Both the position numbers and the translations under genes were made by a program. From positions 81,303-145,302 of the forward strand of contig JASAND010006991.1 of assembly GCA_030248195.1 (NCBI GenBank): a stretch of 64,000 nucleotides of DNA, given 5' to 3'. This document shows, piece after piece, positions 1 through 12,570 of this stretch. This stretch comes from Trissonchulus latispiculum. Lineage: Eukaryota; Nematoda; Enoplea; Enoplida; Ironidae. A model generated the notes under the pieces. That model saw only the letters and a list, made by a program, of their open reading frames with translations, was not told the DNA's origin and did not search any database. Position 1 is the first letter of the stretch; every line of letters begins with the position of its first letter.

Positions 1-316
1 GAAAAAGGGGGGGAGAGGGTGGATTGTCACAAAAAGGATTTTATTGTAGGCGAAAGGGGGAAGGGGGAACTCGAAAAATGTCCTATGTTTGTGTGCCTAT
101 GTGTGCCAATGTTCATAGCTCTGTGACTATGTTTGAAGTAAGAGATGGCTTTTTCGTGGCCCGGCAGTCATTCGGCAGGTGCAGAAGTTGTTGAAAAGGG
201 TTGTTAGTGCTCTGCTTTGTAAAACCTTTACAATCATTGTGCATCGCAAACCAGCGACTTATATTTATATACGTGTACTCAGAGACCCTAGCATTATAGG
301 ATAATATATAAGTCAG
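1..316. other. unassigned left edge
   Basis: No gene or clear repeat is seen. The first 70 bases are purine-rich with G runs. The duplicated unit starts just after this stretch. Confidence 0.4.
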
Positions 317-984
317 TTTTCCTGAATGAACTTAAGAGGGGTCCATTTTGAATGATTTGTTGGCTTTCCCCAATCTTGCCGATTTGTGCGTATTTTATTG
401 TCCAAACGTATATATTAACGACTTTTTTCAAAGTTAAAGTCGTAGATCTCAAAGTTGTCGAGTAAAGTATTTCCATAATGACGTGTCTGTTTTGACTTTT
501 TTCCAATATTAGTTACCGTTATATTTGGGTGAGTAAGACCGCCTCAGTTTCTTGTATAACCAGATATACTCAGTGCAATACTTGGTTCTCTGGGCTTGAA
601 TCCCGCGATCCATGTTCAATATCCACCAGCCGTGCATGCTTATGACAATAATAATATAAATAATATAAATAAATAATATAAATCTAAGGCCACGAACTAA
701 ACTACCTTCATTTGCCCATTCAAATAAAAGTCAAAGCTACGCTACTGCATTATCTGCCTCATCCTAATTAGTTTATCCATGCAAACCGTTTTTTAGTTGT
801 CTTGATTACCTGAAATTGGTCAATCAGCAAATTTGCTACGATGTCAAAGTTGGACTTATGAAAATTCTTCAAGATTCCTAGCACTAAATTAGATTCTTAT
901 GAAAATTCTTTCAGTTTCCCAGCACTAAATTAGTTTCTTCGATCATCTTTCCTATTGGTGCATATGTATCTTATATTTGCGCAG

Positions 985-3751
985 GTGTCCGAAAAGGATT
1001 CAGTTATACGGCTAACCTTGATATTGAAGCAAGCGGTTGGCTAGGCGAAGATGGAAGCGGAGAGAAAACTTATAATGCATCCTGTGACACATTTTCTTCT
1101 GTTACCGGTCTTGTAGCTGTGCTTAAGAAAAAACTTGTTAAGTGGGGGTTGGAATGTTTTTCCGAATATGATAACGATTTCGAATTAGTGAACGGCGTAG
1201 GGAACCCCACAGCTCTGGGCATTCGGTATGTACCTGTTACATTCATAGCGGTAAAAAATATAGGGTCGTAAAAATAGATTCTCTAAAATACCCCTACCGA
1301 CTAGGGCTATACTGTAAAGTAGTGCTGGGACCGGTTCCAAAAGAACCGGCAGAACCGGAACCGGAACCGGAACCAGAACCGGAACCGGTAGGATTCTCAG
1401 AACCGGAACCGGAACCGGTGGCTTTTGGACTAGGAACCGGTTTAGGAACTATTTTGGAACCGGTTCTAGTGCAAATTTTGGCTGTTTGAAACTACAATCA
1501 AGGTTTATTTTGTAAAATTTTAAAATGTTACCAGAAATTTGAATTTAGCACTTGAAATTACCTTAATTTTGGAAATTGTATTTAGACTGCGATTTTGAGG
1601 ACGGCTAAGTTTTTGTATAAATGGTAGACGATTTGATATCTATTTTATAGTATATTTTTAACAGCAGTTTCTAGTAAATGTTTTAAGTTTTCTGGAAAGG
1701 TTATAACTAACGAATAACTAAGGTGTGTATATATATTCGATGTTAGCTCTTCCTCAAGGTTGACGAAGGTTAAACATTAAGGATTTGATGATTTACGGAA
1801 ACTCGTCGAGTTTTACTATTGCCTCTGCATTTTTTGTGTGCTAAACTTAAACAGAACCATACCAACAAAGCAAGGCGTAACTCCAGATTATGAGTTAAGC
1901 TGAGCAATAGTATCCCTGGACCCTGAGATACAGTTCTTGATCAATAGTAATTGGCTAGTTCTTCGAAAGAAAGAATGATTTTGACGGCTTATTAAAGTAT
2001 TTTCATATTTCATGGTCATCTTTTAGTATTTTTATGCCGATATATATAGGATTACGCGTTAATAGAAAATGGCGCTTTTGCTACAAAGTTATGGTAGCGT
2101 CGGCTAATAATATTAAATCAAAATCTGTGTAAAATAAAAACTCAACTGACTGATTTCATTCATACGCATACGACTTTTTGGTTTCGAATGTATGATAGTT
2201 AGTTGTACTTGTATTCTGCAGAAGTGCTCGAAAATTCACTTCAATGATTTGCTCCAATTTTCCTCTGCTGAAATTTTGATCTCAGAAAAACCATCGGCCT
2301 CAGATAGCTGCATTTCAATGCTCAAGCTTTGTAGTTGATCTTATACTGTTAACTCGATGAGCAAATTTTATTGGACGGTTTGAAATTGACCGAGGAAAGT
2401 TTATTTTTGACTGACAGTAAGGTATGTTTGTTATTTCTAAAGTTGCGACGTTCGCTTTTTGAAAGGCGATAGCAAAATTTTTGTCTGGATTGAGAATCTT
2501 GGTAAGACTGTTACCTAAAATGTTCCAAAAATTTTGCTAAAATGTTGAGACAGAAAACATCTTTTTAACAGAAAATATTTGTAAATAGTAAAATGTAGTA
2601 AAAAATGGATTTAAAATAGTCTTGTGTAGTCAATTATTCATCACGGTTTTATTGCGATTTTCAAAAAATTATAAAAATTGAGTGATTTAAGCGTTTTTGT
2701 GAAAAATACCAATTGGAACCGGAACCGGTAGTCAAGAACCTGAACCGGAACCAGTTTCAAGAATCGGAACCGGTCCCAGCACTACTCTAAAGTACCGTCT
2801 AGGTTTTTTAGAAGGTTGTCTAGGAGCTATTTAGGACTGAGTTAGGATATATCCCATGCCCGCTTCGAAAACCGTCTCCTAAATTTAACTTTCGGGTCCC
2901 GACGTTTAATACTAGTAGTATAGTGGGGTGAACCTAAGCCTCACAGTTGTTCGCTGATGACTTTAAATTAGAATGGCAATTGTTTTTATTTAGCTCAATT
3001 TGGTCATATTTAGAGTGAAAGATCCAGCTTGTTGTTAGTTGCAAGCCATGCCAGAATAATAGGTCGCGTTGCAATAAAATTCTCCTAAGGCTAGGAGTGC
3101 TCCTGCGTTCTGTTTCGGCGGTCACTTAGGAGAATCGTGTTTCAAAAGATTCTTCTATGGGCTTTTGCTAAAAAAATTTGCTAAGAAAAGTTAGACAACC
3201 AAATGTAGTTTCATTGTACTCGTTAAAACGAAAACATGTTAGGCTACACTTGGCATAAAAATACAAATTTGGTATAAAATTCCCAACGCTAAGTAATAGA
3301 CGAGTAACAACGGTTCAAAGTTTATGACACCAAACGGAATCACCACCTTTAGCACAGGTCAATATCTGCCACTAGCAAGAATGGTGGTGTTTGAAGCAGG
3401 AATGGTCTATTAATTAAAAATGTTTTTCAATTTAGCGTTGATTGTCCAAGTGACCACATAGCCACTGGAATATTTGGAGAATACGACACAGGAATATTTG
3501 GCACTGGCTTAATTTGTCGAGATCTCTATAACTACAATATTAGTCAAGAAACAGAAATGACAGGAACTTCAAAAAAACCAAAAAAATTTAAATGGGAGTG
3601 TCCTGAAGGGTATGGAATAATTGGTGTGAAGACGAGATGCGCCTGGCACGGGTGCAAAGACATGAAGCTAGAATGCAGAAAGCGTTGGAATCTACCGAAC
3701 AAGTTAAGGTACAAATGTGCAATAATTTTTCCTAGGGTCCTATTTAATTAA
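985..3751 (+). CDS. cysteine-rich, probably secreted protein, two internal/3' exons (copy 1)
   Basis: Exon 985-1225 follows a TTTGCGCAG acceptor and ends ATTCG|GTATGT. The next exon starts at 3436 after TTTTCAATTTAG. The phase matches (CG+C restores an Arg codon), and the frame runs open to TAA at 3749-3751. An alternative donor, AG|GTACAA, exists at 3709. The peptide shows three similar units of about 30 residues: a Cys, then a Gly-containing strand, then a hydrophobic strand ending L-x-C (ASCDTFSSVTG..GLEC; VDCPSDHIATG..GLIC; WECPEGYGIIG..LEC). This spacing recalls the three-fold repeats of VMO-I-like secreted proteins, but I do not recognise the family with confidence. The first exon, with any signal peptide, was not found. 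The intron contains a hAT-like element. Confidence 0.6.
1320..2784. mobile_element. hAT-like non-autonomous DNA transposon (GGAACC type), copy 1
   Basis: The terminal inverted repeat TAGTGCTGGGACCGGTTCC at the left is mirrored by GGAACCGGTCCCAGCACTA at the right. An 8-bp target duplication flanks it (CTGTAAAG at 1312-1319; CTCTAAAG at 2785-2792, one mismatch). Eight-base duplications and TAGTG/CAGTG ends are the hAT hallmark. Subterminal zones (1330-1465 and 2714-2775) are built of GGAACC/GGTTCC hexamers, a likely transposase-binding array. No transposase ORF remains in the 1.46 kb. It lies inside the intron of the cysteine-rich gene. Confidence 0.85.
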
Positions 3752-4860
3752 TTTATCATTAGTCAAAGTATGTATTTTAGCTAAGTTCAGTTCCAGTGTT
3801 ATCATCATTGCTAAATCGGTAAACATGTAACATGTATATGTAAGGGCACGGAAATTTGTGACCACCCAGTCTATATGATTTTTCAGTTCATTTCTGTTTC
3901 TTTTTCAGTTTCATGCTTTTCGTGTCCAGATTTTCAGTTTCAAGGTGGCCTAGTGGTCTCTTAGGGGCCTTTCCTGGAAAGGGTAGTGTTGAGCTAAAAT
4001 TGGTCAGATCATTATCAGAAACCGCCAAATTAATTAAAGTTTACCCTCCGAGTTAGACTGAGTTAGTTATTGACTTAGTTAGACTCAGGATGGAAAGGGT
4101 TAACATTTAGACAGAGTTAAAGTTAAGTTAAGACAGAGTTAAAGCTCTACTCTCTTCAAGAAATGCATGCTGACTAATTTTTCCCAGTCCATTGGACACT
4201 GATAAGTGTGTACACTTTCCTTTCCTTTGTACTTATTTATTTTATTGATTAAAATAATTATGTTACTTAGTATTATTACCGTTTCAGGTATTTATTTATT
4301 CCAGTTACTCGTTGAACGTCTAATTTATATTTATAGTGCCACTTTTCTAACGGAAAAAATTTTGACAGAAGCAAATCCATTGTAATTTTACAAAATGTAT
4401 TAAATATATGTTTACTACATAAAATGATTTCATGAACTTTTCAATAATTCTGAGATTTACATAATTTACTATTTGTAAGTATTTAAGGAATAACTTTTCA
4501 TGAATTATTTAAGTAGATATGTTTTATATGAGAATTACGTTTTATAAAAATTTAGAAAAAGTTTAAAAATGAATATTTTCAGTCTGAGTACTAAATATAT
4601 CAACGTTGCATGTATCACTAAATATATCACTGTATCAAATGTATCACTAAATACATATCCTATGCGCTTAACGAAGACATCATAACTGATGACTTCACAA
4701 AATGAAGTAACTGCTAAACATGACTGTTAGTCAATTAAAAATTACAATTACTTTTATCACAAAACCCATTTTAATGAATTGTTAGTAACAGACAAAGTGT
4801 TTATTTCCTTCCAGACCTGAGAATTCATTTGACGAAACAATTATCGTATTCGTCTTATCT
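3752..4860. other. AT-rich non-coding stretch (also 11252-12360)
   Basis: No gene recognised. A short direct repeat, GACAGAGTTAAAG, occurs twice around 4110-4145. The rest is AT-rich with no further structure that I could find. Confidence 0.4.
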
Positions 4861-4863
4861 TGT

Positions 4864-5070
4864 AAGGTTTGCACAGCGGCACTCAGGGTTTGCACAGCGG
4901 CACTCAAGGATTGCACAGCGGCACTCAAGGTTTGCACGGCAGCACTTAGGGTTTGCACAGCGGCACCCAAGGTTTGCACAGCGGCACTTTGGTTTGCACA
5001 GCGGCACTCAGGGTTTGCACAGCGGCACTTTGGTTTGCACTCCGGCACTGAAAAGTTTGCACAGCGGCAA
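4864..5070. repeat. minisatellite, about ten units of 20-21 bp (copy 1)
   Basis: Imperfect tandem copies of GGTTTGCACAGCGGCACTCA with variable last bases. Both strands stay open only because the unit is short and lacks stops, so I do not call the overlapping reading frames genes. Spacers between copies do not differ the way CRISPR spacers do. Confidence 0.9.
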
Positions 5071-6768
5071 CTAAGCCTGTAATAGGCTGTGTAGCAATTA
5101 CTCGACATTTCTACGTTAGTGGAAACTCCAGCTTTGTTCCTTCTGCGTAAGTGGAAAATTGAGTTCCGACATTGACATTAGACTGAGAACAAACGCTCTG
5201 TGTTAGTGGATTTTGTGTTAGTGGAATACACCGTTTAATTGCATATTCGATACCTCGAGCGTTTTGATGCTTTGAATGTATAAAACTATAGTCCAACCAA
5301 TCTTGAACTGGACCAAAAGCGTCAATTTAACGTAGAGTTTATTATTCAGGTTACGTCCGGCAACGTATATATTTTCTGAAAGATCAAAAATCAAGATTTC
5401 AAAAATTGAAAAAATTTTTGAGTTTTAGAATTTCAGATTTTATAATGTTTTAAAGCTGCAGGAAAGGAAATAAAAGAAAATTAGTCAAGAATGGGATCAA
5501 ATTTGAGCTCTCAGGACAACGCTAGCATGTATCAATTAAGCAGATTTAAGACTGCACGTAGTTCCAGCGGTCCTATATTCCGGAATAGAAAAGTTGCTCC
5601 GATCTACCGTTGACAACCACGCTGAGTAAATATTATATTTGGGTTATCACTCAAAAATGCGGTCTGCGAAAGTTATCCTTCTTTAGACTCGACAAATGGG
5701 CAAATCGGGCACTTTTCGAGCTTTTAATCCAGGCTAGCGAAATGAGCCCAAGTTTGTAACAATCGAAGCAACTTTATTTATCTGTATATGGGTTCGCAAG
5801 AACCATGTGCCTTCCCAAATCAGCTTAATTGTTTTGTATTTTCCTGAACGAGGCCTTTAATTTCATACCAAATTCGACTAGCTTTTGTTCATTATTTTTT
5901 CCAACATTTTTTCCAATTTATGAAATATTAATTTTCCTCAAAATTTTCATATTTCTAATTTCTGAGCTTTCAGAAAATGTCTACATTTTTCTGCTTATCT
6001 TGAATGATGAACTCTCCTTCAAAGTTCACTTTTTTGTCCAATTTATGTTTACTAGGCTTTAATTACGTACCTCATGCTTGGTTCAGGAAATAACAATGAC
6101 ACAGTTTAGATAGTACACAACCTGTGTATGCTGTGTCAAAGCATACACCCTTTAATAGGCTGCCATGATAGCTCACTTCCAAGTCTGACAATCACTGACT
6201 AAATTTTATCGTTCGTTTTACAGTGCTGATTGATCATAGAAAATCACCAGAAGGCAGATAACTGAATATATCTTTGCCAAAATTTGGAGTGACCTTAATG
6301 AATATAAAAATTAATACAGTTTAAACATTTGCTGGAATAAAATTTATGGTCTTAAGATATTTGCGTGTGACCCGATGGGCGATGACTAATTATGTAATGT
6401 TTAACTTATTTAAAATGACACTGACACAGGAAACGTAAAGTAAAATATCAAAGATTTAAATACCGCCGCTACCTATCAATTAGCAGGTGAACAGGTAACT
6501 AAAGTCTGAGTTGCAACACAGTTCAAGCTTGCGTGGCCTCTTACAGTGCTCAGCAACTACCCTAACTAACGACAGCAGAAAGCTACAAGTTGGAGGAAAT
6601 CTGGTTAGCATACTGGTAGTGCTTCCCCGATTTTGGGGAGCTAGCGGTGCAGATTGCTTTCATATATGCCATTCTAGCTCCGTTTTTGGTTTATTGTTAT
6701 TACTATTATGACTATATGTCATATAGTTTTCATAAATTAACATCCAGAGTTCACAATTTCCCTGTATA
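5071..6768. other. non-coding stretch (also 12571-14278)
   Basis: No coding exon could be supported. Several short open frames lack splice context and biased composition. In each copy the segment runs up to the element that interrupts the end of the duplication. Confidence 0.4.
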
Positions 6769-6769
6769 T

Positions 6770-7510
6770 GTTATGCCGAATAATGTAAAATTGCCGATTA
6801 TTCATTTTAACTAAATAATACTATTTGGATTTTTAAAAAATAATCCAAGTTTTTGACTTTTTTATTAAATAGAATGGAACAAAAGCTTTAATGATTTGAA
6901 TTTTGCGGTTTGAACAAATGGAGCTATACACTGCTACATTCATGAAATTCTTGCATTACAGATCGCATGCTTTTGAGTTAAGCATAAGTTTTCTACTCCG
7001 CCACCATGATTGATTTGCCATTGGCTTATTTTCAAAATTAAAAGTAGCATTCATCCAAAATTAATTAAACCGTAACTCTCAAGAGGCGGAATCCAGAGGT
7101 AAATAAATCATGGTGTCGGAGTAGAAAACTTATGGTTAACTCAACAGTATGTAATCTGCAGTGCAAGAATTTCATGAATGTAGCAGTGTATAGCTACATT
7201 GTATCAAACTTCAAATCAGTAAAGTTTTCATTCCGCTCTATTTAATAAAGATTCGAAAACTTGGATTATTTTTTGAAAACTCGAAATAGTGATATTTAAT
7301 TAAAATTTGTAAGTTTTTATCTATGTTATGCCGAATATTTAAAATTGCCCATTATTCATAATCGGCAAGCATTTTGCCGACTATTCATAATCGGCAACGT
7401 CTTTTGCCGATTATTCATAATCTGCAAAATTGCTTGCCGATTATTCATAATCGGCAAGATTTTTGCCGATTATTCATAATCGGCAACGACTTCTTGCCGA
7501 ATATTTAAAA
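6770..7510. mobile_element. foldback element FB1
   Basis: Two long inverted arms (about 6,815-7,015 and 7,095-7,320) share, in opposite orientation, the AAATAGAAtGGAACaAAA, TTCATGAAATTCTTGCA and TTTTCTACTCCGcCACCAT blocks. The outer part carries TATGTTATGCCGAATA at both 6,770 and 7,322. The right end is an array of short palindromes, listed separately. A relative lies at 18.86-19.88 kb. No transposase gene is visible. Confidence 0.75.
7345..7500. repeat. array of TGCCGATTAT palindromes
   Basis: At least five tandem copies of a near-perfect palindrome (TTGCCGATTAT, TC, ATAATCGGCAA), spaced about 30 bp apart at about 7345, 7375, 7404, 7433 and 7462. A further TTGCCGAATATT end follows. It forms the right terminus of the foldback element. 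Confidence 0.8.
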
Positions 7511-7814
7511 TGCTACATTTTGCAATATTTTCTTGATGCACTGTCAAAACATGAAAATAATCGAAGAAATTTTTAAAGCAATGTGGATTCGTACGTCCAC
7601 GCTTACCAATGTGTAATTACAGTTACGAATTCTGAAGAGAATGTACCAGACTTCACTAGCTAATCGTTACTAAATTCATTTTATTTGGTTACTCGAATAG
7701 ACTTGCGGGAATCTTACTTTGCTAGTGTTCAGGATCGTACCTCTGGAAGACACTTTTGATGTTTTATCGGAAGCCCATGCGCAAATCAATCATGGTGGCG
7801 AAAAAAACTTACGC
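7511..7814. other. spacer between duplicated copies
   Basis: No gene is seen. Bases 7784-7814 (CAAATCAATCATGGTGGCG...) resemble the inner arm of the foldback family, for example 19484-19515. The second duplicated copy therefore starts at a foldback fragment. Confidence 0.5.
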
Positions 7815-8484
7815 TTTTCCTGAATAGAAACTTAAGAGGGGTCCATTTTGAATGATTTGTTGGCTTTCCCCAATCTTGCCGATTTGTGCGTATTTTATTG
7901 TCCAAACGTATATATTAACGACTTTTTTCAAAGTTAAAGTCGTAGATCTCAAAGTTGTCGAGTAAAGTATTTCCATAATGACGTGTCTGTTTTGACTTTT
8001 TTCCAATATTAGTTACCGTTATATTTGGGTGAGTAAGACCGCCTCAGTTTCTTGTATAACCAGATATACTCAGTGCAATACTTGGTTCTCTGGGCTTGAA
8101 TCCCGCGATCCATGTTCAATATCCACCAGCCGTGCATGCTTATGACAATAATAATATAAATAATATAAATAAATAATATAAATCTAAGGCCACGAACTAA
8201 ACTACCTTCATTTGCCCATTCAAATAAAAGTCAAAGCTACGCTACTGCATTATCTGCCTCATCCTAATTAGTTTATCCATGCAAACCGTTTTTTAGTTGT
8301 CTTGATTACCTGAAATTGGTCAATCAGCAAATTTGCTACGATGTCAAAGTTGGACTTATGAAAATTCTTCAAGATTCCTAGCACTAAATTAGATTCTTAT
8401 GAAAATTCTTTCAGTTTCCCAGCACTAAATTAGTTTCTTCGATCATCTTTCCTATTGGTGCATATGTATCTTATATTTGCGCAG

Positions 8485-11251
8485 GTGTCCGAAAAGGATT
8501 CAGTTATACGGCTAACCTTGATATTGAAGCAAGCGGTTGGCTAGGCGAAGATGGAAGCGGAGAGAAAACTTATAATGCATCCTGTGACACATTTTCTTCT
8601 GTTACCGGTCTTGTAGCTGTGCTTAAGAAAAAACTTGTTAAGTGGGGGTTGGAATGTTTTTCCGAATATGATAACGATTTCGAATTAGTGAACGGCGTAG
8701 GGAACCCCACAGCTCTGGGCATTCGGTATGTACCTGTTACATTCATAGCGGTAAAAAATATAGGGTCGTAAAAATAGATTCTCTAAAATACCCCTACCGA
8801 CTAGGGCTATACTGTAAAGTAGTGCTGGGACCGGTTCCAAAAGAACCGGCAGAACCGGAACCGGAACCGGAACCAGAACCGGAACCGGTAGGATTCTCAG
8901 AACCGGAACCGGAACCGGTGGCTTTTGGACTAGGAACCGGTTTAGGAACTATTTTGGAACCGGTTCTAGTGCAAATTTTGGCTGTTTGAAACTACAATCA
9001 AGGTTTATTTTGTAAAATTTTAAAATGTTACCAGAAATTTGAATTTAGCACTTGAAATTACCTTAATTTTGGAAATTGTATTTAGCATGCGATTTTGAGG
9101 ACGGCTAAGTTTTTGTATAAATGGTAGACGATTTGATATCTATTTTATAGTATATTTTTAACAGCAGTTTCTAGTAAATGTTTTAAGTTTTCTGGAAAGG
9201 TTATAACTAACGAATAACTAAGGTGTGTATATATATTCGATGTTAGCTCTTCCTCAAGGTTGACGAAGGTTAAACATTAAGGATTTGATGATTTACGGAA
9301 ACTCGTCGAGTTTTACTATTGCCTCTGCATTTTTTGTGTGCTAAACTTAAACAGAACCATACCAACAAAGCAAGGCGTAACTCCAGATTAGGAGTTAAGC
9401 TGAGCAATAGTATCCCTGGACCCTGAGATACAGTTCTTGATCAATAGTAATTGGCTAGTTCTTCGAAAGAAAGAATGATTTTGACGGCTTATTAAAGTAT
9501 TTTCATATTTCATGGTCATCTTTTAGTATTTTTATGCCGATATATATAGGATTACGCGTTAATAGAAAATGGCGCTTTTGCTACAAAGTTATGGTAGCGT
9601 CGGCTAATAATATTAAATCAAAATCTGTGTAAAATAAAAACTCAACTGACTGATTTCATTCATACGCATACGACTTTTTGGTTTCGAATGTATGATAGTT
9701 AGTTGTACTTGTATTCTGCAGAAGTGCTCGAAAATTCACTTCAATGATTTGCTCCAATTTTCCTCTGCTGAAATTTTGATCTCAGAAAAACCATCGGCCT
9801 CAGATAGCTGCATTTCAATGCTCAAGCTTTGTAGTTGATCTTATACTGTTAACTCGATGAGCAAATTTTATTGGACGGTTTGAAATTGACCGAGGAAAGT
9901 TTATTTTTGACTGACAGTAAGGTATGTTTGTTATTTCTAAAGTTGCGACGTTCGCTTTTTGAAAGGCGATAGCAAAATTTTTGTCTGGATTGAGAATCTT
10001 GGTAAGACTGTTACCTAAAATGTTCCAAAAATTTTGCTAAAATGTTGAGACAGAAAACATCTTTTTAACAGAAAATATTTGTAAATAGTAAAATGTAGTA
10101 AAAAATGGATTTAAAATAGTCTTGTGTAGTCAATTATTCATCACGGTTTTATTGCGATTTTCAAAAAATTATAAAAATTGAGTGATTTAAGCGTTTTTGT
10201 GAAAAATACCAATTGGAACCGGAACCGGTAGTCAAGAACCTGAACCGGAACCAGTTTCAAGAATCGGAACCGGTCCCAGCACTACTCTAAAGTACCGTCT
10301 AGGTTTTTTAGAAGGTTGTCTAGGAGCTATTTAGGACTGAGTTAGGATATCTCCCATGCCCGCTTCGAAAACCGTCTCCTAAATTTAACTTTCGGGTCCC
10401 GACGTTTAATACTAGTAGTATAGTGGGGTGAACCTAAGCCTCACAGTTGTTCGCTGATGACTTTAAATTAGAATGGCAATTGTTTTTATTTAGCTCAATT
10501 TGGTCATATTTAGAGTGAAAGATCCAGCTTGTTGTTAGTTGCAAGCCATGCCAGAATAATAGGTCGCGTTGCAATAAAATTCTCCTAAGGCTAGGAGTGC
10601 TCCTGCGTTCTGTTTCGGCGGTCACTTAGGAGAATCGTGTTTCAAAAGATTCTTCTATGGGCTTTTGCTAAAAAAATTTGCTAAGAAAAGTTAGACAACC
10701 AAATGTAGTTTCATTGTACTCGTTAAAACGAAAACATGTTAGGCTACACTTGGCATAAAAATACAAATTTGGTATAAAATTCCCAACGCTAAGTAATAGA
10801 CGAGTAACAACGGTTCAAAGTTTATGACACCAAACGGAATCACCACCTTTAGCACAGGTCAATATCTGTCACTAGCAAGAATGGTGGTGTTTGAAGCAGG
10901 AATGGTCTATTAATTAAAAATGTTTTTCAATTTAGCGTTGATTGTCCAAGTGACCACATAGCCACTGGAATATTTGGAGAATACGACACAGGAATATTTG
11001 GCACTGGCTTAATTTGTCGAGATCTCTATAACTACAATATTAGTCAAGAAACAGAAATGACAGGAACTTCAAAAAAACCAAAAAAATTTAAATGGGAGTG
11101 TCCTGAAGGGTATGGAATAATTGGTGTGAAGACGAGATGCGCCTGGCACGGGTGCAAAGACATGAAGCTAGAATGCAGAAAGCGTTGGAATCTACCGAAC
11201 AAGTTAAGGTACAAATGTGCAATAATTTTTCCTAGGGTCCTATTTAATTAA
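8485..11251 (+). CDS. cysteine-rich, probably secreted protein, two internal/3' exons (copy 2)
   Basis: Exons 8485-8725 and 10936-11251 match those of copy 1 base for base as far as I can read, with the same splice sites, phase and stop. Unchanged exons against about ten changes elsewhere fit a recent duplication; the numbers are too small to argue for selection. If both copies are expressed they would give the same peptide. Confidence 0.6.
8820..10284. mobile_element. hAT-like non-autonomous DNA transposon (GGAACC type), copy 2
   Basis: Carried along by the segmental duplication, with the same termini, hexamer arrays and imperfect 8-bp target duplication as the element at 1320-2784. It is not an independent insertion. 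Confidence 0.85.
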
Positions 11252-12363
11252 TTTATCATTAGTCAAAGTATGTATTTTAGCTAAGTTCAGTTCCAGTGTT
11301 ATCATCATTGCTAAATCGGTAAACATGTAACATGTATATGTAAGGGCACGGAAATTTGTGACCACCCAGTCTATATGATTTTTCAGTTCATTTCTGTTTC
11401 TTTTTCAGTTTCATGCTTTTCGTGTCCAGATTTTCAGTTTCAAGGTGGCCTAGTGGTCTCTTAGGGGCCTTTCCTGGAAAGGGTAGTGTTGAGCTAAAAT
11501 TGGTCAGATCATTATCAGAAACCGCCAAATTAATTAAAGTTTACCCTCCGAGTTAGACTGAGTTAGTTATTGACTTAGTTAGACTCAGGATGGAAAGGGT
11601 TAACATTTAGACAGAGTTAAAGTTAAGTTAAGACAGAGTTAAAGCTCTACTCTCTTCAAGAAATGCATGCTGACTAATTTTTCCCAGTCCATTGGACACT
11701 GATAAGTGTGTACACTTTCCTTTCCTTTGTACTTATTTATTTTATTGATTAAAATAATTATGTTACTTAGTATTATTACCGTTTCAGGTATTTATTTATT
11801 CCAGTTACTCGTTGAACGTCTAATTTATATTTATAGTGCCACTTTTCTAACGGAAAAAATTTTGACAGAAGCAAATCCATTGTAATTTTACAAAATGTAT
11901 TAAATATATGTTTACTACATAAAATGATTTCATGAACTTTTCAATAATTCTGAGATTTACATAATTTACTATTTGTAAGTATTTAAGGAATAACTTTTCA
12001 TGAATTATTTAAGTAGATATGTTTTATATGAGAATTACGTTTTATAAAAATTTAGAAAAAGTTTAAAAATGAATATTTTCAGTCTGAGTACTAAATATAT
12101 CAACGTTGCATGTATCACTAAATATATCACTGTATCAAATGTATCACTAAATACATATCCTATGCGCTTAACGAAGACATCATAACTGATGACTTCACAA
12201 AATGAAGTAACTGCTAAACATGACTGTTAGTCAATTAAAAATTACAATTACTTTTATCACAAAACCCATTTTAATGAATTGTTAGTAACAGACAAAGTGT
12301 TTATTTCCTTCCAGACCTGAGAATTCATTTGACGAAACAATTATCGTATTCGTCTTATCTTGT

Positions 12364-12570
12364 AAGGTTTGCACAGCGGCACTCAGGGTTTGCACAGCGG
12401 CACTCAAGGATTGCACAGCGGCACTCAAGGTTTGCACGGCAGCACTTAGGGTTTGCACAGCGGCACCCAAGGTTTGCACAGCGGCACTTTGGTTTGCACA
12501 GCGGCACTCAGGGTTTGCACAGCGGCACTTTGGTTTGCACTCCGGCACTGAAAAGTTTGCACAGCGGCAA
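12364..12570. repeat. minisatellite, about ten units of 20-21 bp (copy 2)
   Basis: Same array as at 4864-5070, with the same unit number and order. The duplication is therefore recent relative to the slippage rate of this array. Confidence 0.9.

Larger units (their letters stand above)
317..6768. repeat. direct segmental duplication, copy 1
   Basis: About 6.45 kb that recurs 7,500 bp downstream. Reading the two copies side by side I find roughly ten differences, for example AC/CA at 1586, T/G at 1891, C/T at 3369 and a 1-nt deletion in copy 2 near 12,975, so identity is about 99.8%. Both protein-coding exons appear unchanged. The right end fades at about 6,720-6,768, where a foldback element begins. 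The duplication is younger than the hAT-like insertion inside it, because both copies carry that insertion. Confidence 0.95.

Noticed and set aside
4864..5070. Possible CRISPR-like array
   Set aside because: Units are contiguous without unique spacers, and the genome is eukaryotic.
4782..5108. Open frames on both strands over the minisatellite (also 12282-12608)
   Set aside because: They follow the 20-21-bp repeat unit and have no splice or family support.
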